DNA from: an uncultured Collinsella sp.
GTDB lineage: Bacteria > Actinomycetota > Coriobacteriia > Coriobacteriales > Coriobacteriaceae
Length of the DNA: 15,275 nt
NCBI GenBank assembly: GCA_900549555.1
Contig: UROO01000041.1
Location: 1 to 15,275, forward strand
Direction of reading: 5' to 3'
Under the pieces are notes generated by a model. The model had not been told where the DNA came from, did no database searches, and saw only the letters and a program-made list of their open reading frames with translations. Made by a program: the position numbers and the translations under genes. Shown piece after piece: positions 4,681 to 12,345 of the stretch. Each line of letters begins with the position of its first letter. Positions within the stretch are counted from its first letter, which is position 1.

Positions 4681-7600
4681 TTATTGGTGCATGATTATGG
4701 ACTCGCGAATTATGGCGGGAGCCAGTTTGTTGTCCAACTTGACAACGGTGGGACAGCCTAGGGCTTCTTTAGTGAGCCTGTCGACAAACGACCAGTTTGC
4801 ATTTGCGATGTTGTAGCCGCTAAACCGCCCAACAAAATCGCCTATCTGTACTAGATCGCCCAGATATATCTCCAGCGGCGGTTTCTTCATGGCACTTTCG
4901 GGCACGGGTTTCCAGGCTTTTCGGCCAGTATGCGCCTTCGCAATCCTGGGCACATACGTCCCATCCTTAAGTGCAGGAATATCCGCCTTATAGACGGGGT
5001 CTGCGTACCAAGCGCCCTGCCCCTTCTTGGCCTCTGGGTCATGCCAGAGCCTCAGACACAGCATTTCGCTCACCTTGATGACCGACTTCTCGTCTGCCGA
5101 CACAACGGCGTTGCCCATGACGATGTTCTTATCGGAGCTCGCCTTGCGAGCGAGGTCTTTACCCTGTGCGTTGACGCCGGCATAACGATAGACCGTCTGC
5201 TCGAACAACTCGCCCTTTCCCTTACGCGGAACAAAGCGGGTGGGTACGACGAAATCGTGCGCCGCGCGTACTTCGTTCGCAAAGGTTTCCCAGGGCATAA
5301 CACTTTCGAGAGCCTTCATGATGGCATCGCGGCGCTGGGTCTCGTTCATACCTCTGGTTATGCTCCAGTGTGTCTCTTGGTTGATTCGAGCGGTTTTAAT
5401 CACGAGGCTTCGACTACATGCTGCAATCACACAAGCATCGGTGGCATGGTGACGATCGTCCGAGCGGTCTTTTTCGCCATTCGAACCAAAGTTAAGCCCC
5501 CACCTGCGACGCAGCCATGCGGTCGCTCTGCCAGTGGTGGGAACAACATGTGCTTTTGCGCCATCATCGGGGAACAGCAGGCAGTCGGCGAGGTAAGCGC
5601 ATACTTCTCGCGACATATAGGCGGTGTCGGTGAAGCTGCGTGCTAAGAATTCGCCTTCCTTGGTATCAAGGTCTTTTTCCAGCAGGAAGTTCTTTTTGCG
5701 ACGGCTGAGTTTCTGGTTTTCCTGAACGCGACGCTCAAAGGCATCCCATGAAGGCGCGCCGTCGTGGGACATCCATTCGTAAGGTGTCTGTTCGCGTTTG
5801 TCCTGATTGCTTTTGGCGAGGACCAGGACTTTGTTGTTGCGTGAGTTTTCTCCCGTGCGAGAGAACGGCAGGATGTGGTCAATCTGCGTGTAGGTGTCGT
5901 CGCTAATTAGGCGATCGACTTCGATTTTAGCGCCCGTGTAAAGGTCGAAGCATTTCTGCTCTTCCCACAGGCGGTACTTCTCTATCTGTTTGCCCGTGAC
6001 CTCATCTGCCGTGCAGCCACGCAGTTCAGCGATTTGCCCGGCAATGCGCTCGCGATTTTTCTCGTTCTTCTTATTGGCCTTGGCAATCTCGTCTTTTGCG
6101 CGCTGAGGCAACCTGAGCTCTCGATCAAGCTCAACGTGGATTTCGTTTGGCACGCCCCACTTGCGGCAGATGGCGTTGACCACTTTTCGCATTTGCGACA
6201 TGGCGCGAATGACGACGGGATTGTTATTTGTCCGACCGGTACGTTCGATCCAGGTCTCATAGGGCATCAGGCGATCGGAGCGCTCGAGCTGGGCGCCAGC
6301 GATGCGAAGTCCCAGCAGGCCACAGTCATTTTCGGCCTGCGTAAGGTTGAGAACCTCGGGCTCCTCGAGGCAATCGAGCAGCATGTCGAGTGCTTTTTTG
6401 GAACGGTTGCCATAGCCGTTAAGAGCTTTGGATGAATAGGGAAGCCTACAAAGCGCCTCGATCTCCGCTTCCGAAAGCGGTAGCCCCTGAAGCTGCTCTT
6501 GGAGTACGGGGAGGGCCGAGGAATATGCCACCGCCTCCATAACGGCATCGGCGAGATCGCGGTCATCGCGCAAACGCTGTAGGAGAATGGGGTTGGCCGC
6601 ATTGAGGGTATTGCGGAGCACGCGCCATCCCTTGGGCTTGTACACCTCGCGCGTTTTTTCGTCGGCGGCTGGAACTCCCTTAAAGTAATCGCCGGAACTA
6701 AGGTCGAGCGCTTTTCTGAGGGCGCCGAATTTAACAGCACAATCTTTGTTGCCTCGAATTGGCTCGCACGAGAACAGGATTGCAATGCATTCATCGCGCT
6801 CCGTTGCGGTCAAGGCGCGAGAGGTCCCGTTTTCGTGGATGATGGTGATGTTGCCGAGTGCGCCATAGGCTGAAACGAGTTCGCTCGTAAGCGTGCAGCG
6901 TGCGGCTCGTTTTTCTGTTGGAAAGTATGAGCAGTGGCCAACGAGGTCGTACGTGCGGCGGTCGAAGTCTTTGCGCGAACGCTCCCAATCGCAAACCTCG
7001 ATATACGCGGCCTCAAATTCCGGCGAAGCGTATTTGGAGCCAAAGGAGCGTTGAGCATCAAATAGGATATGAGTTTCTTCGATAAGCTGGGCGTGCGTTA
7101 CACACTTGTCGTAATTGCCGCCACGATTGCGACTTTGAGGCTGCTGAGCGAGCCATTCGCCAACGGTGCGGCACGAGGTCTCCGCAATTGCTTCCTTGTT
7201 GGCCGCAAGGGCGGATAGAACCTTGCCGCCTTCGCTTGATTTATCCTGATTGCCTTCTCCGTGGGGGATGTATCCACGGCGCTTGCAGAGGGAATATAGG
7301 ACTAGCGCCCACTCGCGATCGTTGAGCAGGCGGTCAAGTCCATCAACGCGAAGCTTGAGCGGCTGCTTGTCGCCTTTTGTGGTGTGGAAGTACTCTTTGG
7401 TGGCGTCTTGGGGGATGAGGCCATAAGCCTTGAGGACTTGGAGACAGTGCTTCAGGCGCGCCTGGGTACGGTCAATGTTTCGACGGGTAGAGCGGAAGCC
7501 CCTGCGAATAACCGCAAGACTTTGGCCCGTTTTAGGATGAGTTGGAGAGTCAAATAATCTGACGCCCAAATCCAGGATTTCATGATTGGCTGTGTCGATA

Positions 7601-7698
7601 AGTGCGAATCCGCAGCTTGCAATTCCTGGATCCATGCCAAGCGCAAGATGCCTGGGAAGTCCGAGCTTCCCAATTTCGCGATTGATGGTGATCTCCAT
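4681..7698 (-). CDS. cas9: CRISPR-associated endonuclease Cas9, compact, probably subtype II-C
   Basis: Cas9 is the crRNA:tracrRNA-guided effector that cuts both strands of invading DNA. The 1005-aa product is in the compact II-C size range. Order of domains: RuvC-I GMDPGIASCG (Asp23); arginine-rich bridge helix about 65-84; recognition lobe about 85-490; RuvC-II IHVELDRE (Glu523); HNH with QIDHILPFSR (His608) and NNKVLV at 621-626; RuvC-III DRHHATDA (His751, Asp754); and a C-terminal WED/PAM-interacting region (about 780-1005) with YVPRIAKAHTGRKAW at 915-929. All nuclease residues are present, so it should be active. I start at ATG 7698, preceded by AGAGGGG; an in-frame ATG at 7740 would add 14 residues but has no ribosome-binding site. 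It is separated from cas1-cas2 by the array, and there is no csn2 or cas4. The PAM cannot be read from this window. Confidence 0.97.
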   Translation of the reverse strand: MEITINREIGKLGLPRHLALGMDPGIASCGFALIDTANHEILDLGVRLFDSPTHPKTGQSLAVIRRGFRSTRRNIDRTQARLKHCLQVLKAYGLIPQDATKEYFHTTKGDKQPLKLRVDGLDRLLNDREWALVLYSLCKRRGYIPHGEGNQDKSSEGGKVLSALAANKEAIAETSCRTVGEWLAQQPQSRNRGGNYDKCVTHAQLIEETHILFDAQRSFGSKYASPEFEAAYIEVCDWERSRKDFDRRTYDLVGHCSYFPTEKRAARCTLTSELVSAYGALGNITIIHENGTSRALTATERDECIAILFSCEPIRGNKDCAVKFGALRKALDLSSGDYFKGVPAADEKTREVYKPKGWRVLRNTLNAANPILLQRLRDDRDLADAVMEAVAYSSALPVLQEQLQGLPLSEAEIEALCRLPYSSKALNGYGNRSKKALDMLLDCLEEPEVLNLTQAENDCGLLGLRIAGAQLERSDRLMPYETWIERTGRTNNNPVVIRAMSQMRKVVNAICRKWGVPNEIHVELDRELRLPQRAKDEIAKANKKNEKNRERIAGQIAELRGCTADEVTGKQIEKYRLWEEQKCFDLYTGAKIEVDRLISDDTYTQIDHILPFSRTGENSRNNKVLVLAKSNQDKREQTPYEWMSHDGAPSWDAFERRVQENQKLSRRKKNFLLEKDLDTKEGEFLARSFTDTAYMSREVCAYLADCLLFPDDGAKAHVVPTTGRATAWLRRRWGLNFGSNGEKDRSDDRHHATDACVIAACSRSLVIKTARINQETHWSITRGMNETQRRDAIMKALESVMPWETFANEVRAAHDFVVPTRFVPRKGKGELFEQTVYRYAGVNAQGKDLARKASSDKNIVMGNAVVSADEKSVIKVSEMLCLRLWHDPEAKKGQGAWYADPVYKADIPALKDGTYVPRIAKAHTGRKAWKPVPESAMKKPPLEIYLGDLVQIGDFVGRFSGYNIANANWSFVDRLTKEALGCPTVVKLDNKLAPAIIRESIIMHQ

Positions 7699-7804
7699 GG
7701 AGCACCCCTCTCTAATAAGAACTCTAGAGAACAGTACCATCGCGTGAGGACATGAGCCGAGCTCGTTAGCCGAGCGGTCTTTTTGTTAGGCAAACGGAAA
7801 TGAT

Positions 7805-7963
7805 TTATACAGCCTTACATATCGGTTGCCGGATGATGCCGTTTGTTGAAATTGAATCCCGACTGAATCCTGCCCTGAGATTGAATGCCGGGACAGTTAC
7901 GATGCTCGGCTTGCTTGCAGGTTTGTAGAGCTCCTTGCATTCCTTCTTAAAGTCGAACGCCAT
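7805..7963 (-). pseudogene. Truncated GyrI-like small-molecule-binding domain gene
   Basis: The first 28 residues, MAFDFKKECKELYKPAS and on to KPSIVTVPAFN, match from memory the N-terminus of GyrI-like domain proteins (typically MAFDFKKEYKEFY...KPSIVTVPxMN). Homology stops there: the expected IAVRGxGDPN continuation is missing and 24 unrelated residues lead to a TAA at 7805-7807. Full-length family members are around 200 aa, so only the 5' end remains. A ribosome-binding site (AAAGGCGG) precedes the ATG, and a perfect SOS-box palindrome lies 57 bp upstream at 8020-8033. The gene seems to have lost its 3' part when the DNA carrying cas9 was joined here, which makes about 7880 a candidate boundary of the CRISPR module. 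A short peptide could still be made. The family assignment rests on recall of a short segment. Confidence 0.6.
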
Positions 7964-8004
7964 GTTGGCCGCCTTTCTACGTATTGGCCTGCTTAGATAG
8001 CTGA

Positions 8005-8010
8005 ATCATA
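8005..8010 (-). promoter_or_regulatory. Candidate -10 (TATGAT) for the GyrI-like relic
   Basis: TATGAT on the minus strand matches five of six consensus positions and lies about 42 bp upstream of the relic's ATG. The SOS box covers the expected spacer and -35 area, as in repressed SOS promoters. No good -35 is visible. Confidence 0.35.
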
Positions 8011-8019
8011 TCATAGAAA

Positions 8020-8033
8020 CGAACAACTGTTCG
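8020..8033. promoter_or_regulatory. LexA/DinR-type SOS box
   Basis: CGAACAACTGTTCG is a perfect match to the Gram-positive and actinobacterial SOS operator CGAAC-N4-GTTCG, with arms matching over six bases. It overlaps the -35 region of the promoter for the GyrI-like relic. In E. coli gyrI (sbmC) is itself LexA-controlled, which supports the reading. The exporter on the other strand begins 200 bp away and is a less likely target. Confidence 0.7.
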
Positions 8034-8178
8034 AATGATTTGGCTGACAGATTGAGATGCGTGTGTTGTGTTTGGCGGTCGGCCTGACCCCGTCGATGAT
8101 TTCTCTGCTTCCCCGGCGCCTCATCTATAGCTGCCGTTTCCCCCATATGAACCCTGCCAAAATAAATCTGTCCCTTTT

Positions 8179-8220
8179 TGGTCGGCGCGAAATGGGTAAT
8201 ACTAAAGAGTTATCCGACCA
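8179..8220. repeat. Inverted repeat upstream of the ABC exporter operon
   Basis: TGGTCGG at 8179-8185 is mirrored by CCGACCA at 8214-8220 with 28 bases between, ending 15 bases before the ATPase start codon. It could be an mRNA hairpin over the leader or a regulator site; TAATAC at 8197-8202 inside it could be a -10 element. The evidence is weak. Confidence 0.3.
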
Positions 8221-8235
8221 GATGGGAATTGATCG

Positions 8236-8937
8236 ATGGCCTATATCGAATTCAAAGACGTCATCAAAGCATACGGCGAGGGCGACGCCCGCATTCATGC
8301 GCTCGACGGCGCGAGTTTTACGGTCGAGCGCGGCGAGCTCGCCATCATTCTGGGTGCTTCGGGTGCCGGCAAGACCACGGCACTCAACATTCTGGGCGGC
8401 ATGGATACGGCGACCTCCGGCACCGTGACGGTGGACGGGCGCGACGTGGGCTCTGCCAACGAGGCGCAGCTCGTGGAATACCGTCGCGCCGACGTCGGCT
8501 TTGTCTTCCAGTTCTACAATTTGGTCCCCAACTTGACGGCGCTCGAAAACGTCGAGCTCGCGGCGCAAATCTGCCCCGATTCGCTCGATGCCGAGCAAAC
8601 GCTTTGCCAGGTTGGCCTGGGCGAGCGCCTCGCCAACTTCCCCGCGCAGCTTTCGGGCGGCGAGCAGCAGCGCGTGTCCATCGCCCGCGCGCTGGCCAAG
8701 AACCCCAAGCTGCTTTTGTGCGATGAGCCCACGGGTGCACTCGACTACAAAACCGGCAAGCAGATCTTGCAGTTGCTACAGGACACCTGCCGCAAGCAGG
8801 ACATCACGGTCATTATCATCACCCATAACTCCGCGCTGGCGCCCATGGCCGATCGCTTGATTCGCTTTAAGAACGGTCGCGTGGAGAGCGAGACGGTCCA
8901 GCAAAATCCCGTGCCTATCGAGACGATCGAGTGGTAG
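8236..8937 (+). CDS. ABC transporter ATP-binding protein (MacB/LolD-like)
   Basis: This is the ATPase that powers the neighbouring FtsX-type permease, located at the inner face of the membrane. The 233-aa product carries all nucleotide-binding motifs in order: Walker A GASGAGKTT (40-48), Q-loop Gln92 in FVFQFYN, signature LSGGEQQR (139-146), Walker B LLLCDEP with Asp163-Glu164, D-loop GALD (167-170) and switch His197 in ITHN. The Q-loop context FQFYNLVPNLTALENVELA is typical of the MacB/LolD/FtsE-like exporter family. The start ATG is preceded by a modest GGGA. Its stop (8935-8937) is five bases before the permease ATG, or overlaps a possible permease GTG, so the two form one translationally coupled operon. 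Substrate is unknown; relatives extrude antimicrobial peptides or handle lipoproteins. There is no adjacent two-component system to support a peptide-resistance role. Confidence 0.93.
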   Translation: MAYIEFKDVIKAYGEGDARIHALDGASFTVERGELAIILGASGAGKTTALNILGGMDTATSGTVTVDGRDVGSANEAQLVEYRRADVGFVFQFYNLVPNLTALENVELAAQICPDSLDAEQTLCQVGLGERLANFPAQLSGGEQQRVSIARALAKNPKLLLCDEPTGALDYKTGKQILQLLQDTCRKQDITVIIITHNSALAPMADRLIRFKNGRVESETVQQNPVPIETIEW

Positions 8938-8942
8938 CGCCC

Positions 8943-11708
8943 ATGGACCAGGACCGCCAAAACAGCCAAAACCACGATACGGAGCACGCGGGCCGCGACC
9001 GGGAGTTCGCGACCTACCGTACCGCTCAAAGCTCAAACGATATGGTGCCGACGGTTTTTCGCCGTGGCATCTACCGCACGATTCGGGGCAGTCTTAAGCG
9101 CTTCCTATCTATCGTGGTCATCACCGCGCTCGGCGTGAGCGTGATGTGCGGCCTTAAGGCGGGCTGCGAGGACCTGTGCGATTCGGTTGACGCCTACTTT
9201 GACCAGCAGAATGTCTATGACATTAACGTGCAGTCGACCTATGGCCTTACGCGCGACGATCTCGCGGCTATCCAAGAGGTTGACGGCGTCGAGACGGTCG
9301 AGGGCATCTACACCGAGACCGCCTACACCGCCGTGGGCACAACGCGCGAGCGCGTGGTCGTGCAAAGTCTCTCCAAGGAGAACATCGATCAGCCGGTGCT
9401 GGTGAGCGGCGATTTGCCCGAGAGCGCCGATGAAGTCGCGGTGACTTCGAAGTTCCTGAAGGCTTCGGGCAAAAAGCTCGGCGATACGGTGAGTTTTGCC
9501 GCCAATGACGCGAGCTCGTCCAACCAAAGTGCCAAGGATCAGTTTGCCGCGGGCGATTACACCATTACGGCCGAGGTCCTCGATCCTACCGACGTGAGCT
9601 CCGACTCGACAGTCAACGCCTTTCGCGCTGCTTCGGCTGCGGACTATAAGTTCTATGTGAGCGAGGATGCCGCGACATCTTCTTCCTACTCCGCAGTCCA
9701 CGTGATCGTCGAGGGAGCCAAGAGCCTTAACTCCTATTCAGATGCCTACACGACAAAGATCAACGAGGTCAAAGGCAACATCGAGAAGATCCGCGAGGAG
9801 CGTGAGAAGGCGCGCGTCCAGGAGTTGACGGTTGACACGCCGACAAGCTTGGATACGGCCGAGCGTCAGGCCGCCATGCTCTTTGGGATCGAGCAGGATA
9901 ACATCAACCGTATGGCCGAGGGCAGCGAGGAGCGCGTCCAGGCTCAGGCCGAGTTGGACCAGCGCCGCGCCGCCGCCGACCAGTATTTTGCCGATGCCCG
10001 CGCCGAGCTTTCCGATCTGGGCGAATGCACCTGGTACATTCAGGACCGCGGTAACATCGCAAGCTACTCGAGCGTCGAGAGCGACAGTTCTTCGATCGAG
10101 GCCATCGCCACGGTGTTCCCGTTTATCTTCTTTATCGTCGCCGTGCTCATCAGCCTCACCACCGCTACGCGCATGGTCGAGGAGGAGCGCACGCTCATCG
10201 GCCTGTATAAGGCGCTCGGTTATTCGCGCGGGCGCATCCTGTCCAAATACGTGGACTATGCGCTGTGGGCTTGTCTGATCGGCGGCGTGCTTGGCAACAT
10301 CATCGGCTTTGTGGGGCTGCCGCTGTTCCTGTTTACGGTGTTCGACGACATGTACTCACTGCCCCAGATGCTGCTTTCGTACGACATCGTGTCCTCGATC
10401 GTTTCGGTGGCGCTGTTTGCCGTGGGCGTGGTGGGCGCTACGATTATCGCCTGCCGCCACGAGATGGCCGAGACCCCGGCCTCGCTCATGCGTCCCAAGG
10501 CCCCACGCGCCGGCTCTCGCATCTTGCTTGAGCGCATCGGCTTTATCTGGCGCCGCATGGGCTTTTTGAACAAGGTGGCAGCACGTAACCTGTTCCGCTA
10601 CAAAAAGCGCGCTTTTATGACCATCTTCGGTATCGCCGGCTGCACGGCGCTCGTGATCTGCGGTATGGGCATTCGCGACACGTCGGTGGCGCTTTCGCCC
10701 AAACAGTACGGGCATATCACGCGCTACGACCTGCTGGCGGTCGCCAATCCCGACGATTTTTCGCAGACGTGCGCGGCATTGGATGAGCGCAGCGCGGCCA
10801 ATGATTTCAACGTGACCGTGACCTCGACCCTGCCGATTATGACCGACAACGTCACCTTTACGTTTGGCGGCAAGAGCGAGACCGTGCAGCTGATCGTGGT
10901 GCCCGATGACCGCACGAGTGACTTGGGCGATTACGTGCGTCTGGAGGATGAGTCCAAAGAACCGCTGCCTTTGCGTGACGGAGACGTGTATCTGAGTAAA
11001 AGTTCACAGCTGGTGCTGGGGATTCAGCCGGGCGATACGGCTCACGTCCAGGATTCGTCGCTCAATGTTGCCAAGGTCAAAGTCAGCGACATTTCGCTTA
11101 ACTATCTGGGCAACACGCTTTACATGACGCAGGGCACCTATGAGCGCGCGTTCGGTCGAAGCGCACGTCTTAACGGCGTCTTTGTGCTGCTTAAGGGTTC
11201 GTCGGCCGACCAGATTGCGTTTAGCAAGAATCTTAAGAGTGACGGTTGGCTTACGATTTCGAGTACGGCCGAGCATTGGGAAAACTATGAGGCGAACTTT
11301 ACGATTATCAATTCGGTCGTGGTGCTCGTGACCTTTATGGCGGCGTGCCTATCGTTTGTGGTGGTGTTTACGCTGTCCAACACGAATATCTCCGAGCGCG
11401 AGCGCGAGCTGGCGACCATTAAAGTGTTGGGCTTCCGTCGCGGTGAGGTGCACCATTACGTCAACAAGGAGACACTGATTCTCACGGCGATTGGCGCTGC
11501 GCTGGGCGTGCCGCTGGGCGGCTTGCTGGCCGAGAGTTTTACGTACATTTTGCAGATGCCGTCGCTGTACTTTGACGTCGAGGTCGAGCCACTGAGCTAC
11601 GTGCTTGCCGTGCTGCTGGCCTTTGGCTTTACGTTTATCGTCAACCTCGCCACCAATCGCACCCTCAACAAGATCGACATGGTCGGTGCCCTCAAGAGCG
11701 CAGAGTAG
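8943..11708 (+). CDS. FtsX-like ABC permease, two-module, 921 aa
   Basis: This is the membrane partner of the ATPase upstream. It has eight predicted membrane helices in two FtsX modules. Numbering from the GTG at 8931: helix 1 about 58-76, a large extracytoplasmic domain, helices 2-4 at about 393-415, 443-470 and 488-510, then helix 5 at about 562-580, a second extracytoplasmic domain, and helices 6-8 at about 792-816, 848-868 and 888-908. The first extracytoplasmic domain contains charged, probably coiled-coil segments at about 276-300 and 333-360. Family motifs TRMVEEERTLIGLYKALGYSR and SERERELATIKVLGFRRGEV follow the first helix of each FtsX domain. The product ends KIDMVGALKSAE, typical of these permeases. 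I choose ATG 8943; GTG 8931 overlapping the ATPase stop and an ATG at 9042 are alternatives. The gene looks intact. The transported substrate cannot be told. Confidence 0.93.
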   Translation: MDQDRQNSQNHDTEHAGRDREFATYRTAQSSNDMVPTVFRRGIYRTIRGSLKRFLSIVVITALGVSVMCGLKAGCEDLCDSVDAYFDQQNVYDINVQSTYGLTRDDLAAIQEVDGVETVEGIYTETAYTAVGTTRERVVVQSLSKENIDQPVLVSGDLPESADEVAVTSKFLKASGKKLGDTVSFAANDASSSNQSAKDQFAAGDYTITAEVLDPTDVSSDSTVNAFRAASAADYKFYVSEDAATSSSYSAVHVIVEGAKSLNSYSDAYTTKINEVKGNIEKIREEREKARVQELTVDTPTSLDTAERQAAMLFGIEQDNINRMAEGSEERVQAQAELDQRRAAADQYFADARAELSDLGECTWYIQDRGNIASYSSVESDSSSIEAIATVFPFIFFIVAVLISLTTATRMVEEERTLIGLYKALGYSRGRILSKYVDYALWACLIGGVLGNIIGFVGLPLFLFTVFDDMYSLPQMLLSYDIVSSIVSVALFAVGVVGATIIACRHEMAETPASLMRPKAPRAGSRILLERIGFIWRRMGFLNKVAARNLFRYKKRAFMTIFGIAGCTALVICGMGIRDTSVALSPKQYGHITRYDLLAVANPDDFSQTCAALDERSAANDFNVTVTSTLPIMTDNVTFTFGGKSETVQLIVVPDDRTSDLGDYVRLEDESKEPLPLRDGDVYLSKSSQLVLGIQPGDTAHVQDSSLNVAKVKVSDISLNYLGNTLYMTQGTYERAFGRSARLNGVFVLLKGSSADQIAFSKNLKSDGWLTISSTAEHWENYEANFTIINSVVVLVTFMAACLSFVVVFTLSNTNISERERELATIKVLGFRRGEVHHYVNKETLILTAIGAALGVPLGGLLAESFTYILQMPSLYFDVEVEPLSYVLAVLLAFGFTFIVNLATNRTLNKIDMVGALKSAE

Positions 11709-11747
11709 CCTGTTCTGGGATTCAAACTGTAGCGAGCTGTGACGTGT

Positions 11748-12065
11748 CACAGCCGCTTTATTGCATAAACCGCCCCGCCGATTGCATATTTCGGCGGGGC
11801 GGTTGCTTTTTGCCTGCAGGTACCCCAGGGGGCGGCGTGCAAATTCTGGAGTTTTCAGCATCCCGGAGTCCGCGGGCGCGGGATCGGACGCACAAAACAG
11901 CGCTGGAAGCCCTGATTCTGAGCCCCAACGCCTCAAGAGCTGGCCATTTTTTACAGAACGCGACCCATAGCGCCCGCCTTTCGCCCAAAATCCAGTATGC
12001 AGGCACCCTCGGCTGCTGAAAACTCCCAAAAATGCACGCCGCATCCTACCCTAGGCACCCGTAGC
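11748..12065 (+). repeat. 318-bp dispersed intergenic element, copy 1
   Basis: This segment and 14059-14376 are the same length (318 bp) and agree at about 85% of positions by eye, both in plus orientation and both just after a plus-strand gene. Each starts CACAGCCGCT, has a terminator-like hairpin near its 5' end, and contains a 29-bp inverted pair (here 11832-11860 with 12014-12042; core GGAGTTTTCAGCA mirrored) that encloses a less conserved middle. It ends CCCTAGGC followed by CCG and AGC. No conserved reading frame is seen. It could be a structured RNA 3' region or a miniature mobile element; no target duplication is visible. Confidence 0.75.
11768..11811 (+). terminator. Terminator of the exporter operon
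   Basis: A perfect 14-bp stem (11768-11781 with 11791-11804, core CCGCCCCGCCG) with a nine-base loop is followed by GC and five T (11807-11811). It lies 60 bp after the permease stop and forms the first module of the 318-bp element. Confidence 0.85.
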
Positions 12066-12094
12066 TACTCTGCGGGTGCGTGGCCTGATAGTAA

Positions 12095-12159
12095 GTTGCG
12101 GTGGAATAGTTCCTGTTTGGCATAGCAGAGCCATGAAACAGGAACTATTCCACCGCAAC
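12095..12159. repeat. Perfect 24-bp inverted repeat
   Basis: Bases 12095-12118 are the exact reverse complement of 12136-12159 (GTTGCGGTGGAATAGTTCC at the outer end), with a 17-base loop in which GGC and GCC can pair further. No T-run follows. The outer GTTGCGGTG half recurs in the palindrome at 13317-13382, and GTTGCGGTAG appears alone at 12239-12248, so it is one member of a local REP-like family. Confidence 0.7.
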
Positions 12160-12260
12160 GTATTGAGAGGGCTCTTGGCTGTTATGCGTACTAACATTTG
12201 TCATGAAATGGCAGGCCATTAGGGGGTTGCTACTCGTAGTTGCGGTAGGGTTGGGGCAGA

Positions 12261-12272
12261 TTCTAACTAGAA
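12261..12272. promoter_or_regulatory. Possible operator upstream of the XRE-type gene
   Basis: TTCTAACTAGAA is a small palindrome (TTCTA, two bases, TAGAA) 74 bases before the start codon of the helix-turn-helix protein. XRE-type regulators often bind such short palindromes in their own promoters. The remaining sequence from 12160 to 12345 shows no gene and no clear -10/-35 pair. Confidence 0.25.
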
Positions 12273-12345
12273 ATGGTGGTCGTTACCGGTTATTCTCGGC
12301 ATACTCGGCTCATTCGATTACGGTCGCCACATGAAAGGAACCACT

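Noticed and set aside
7761..7784. Short stem GCTCG/CGAGC followed by GGTCTTTTT, a possible plus-strand terminator
   Set aside because: Only five base pairs and no plus-strand gene upstream that could use it.
8384..8740. Long frames antisense to the ABC ATPase, cas9 and permease genes
   Set aside because: They are mirror frames of GC-rich coding sequence without ribosome-binding sites or recognisable motifs.
11744..12019. Frames across the 318-bp elements on both strands
   Set aside because: The two copies do not keep these frames with conserved starts, and they cross the terminator hairpin; the element looks non-coding.
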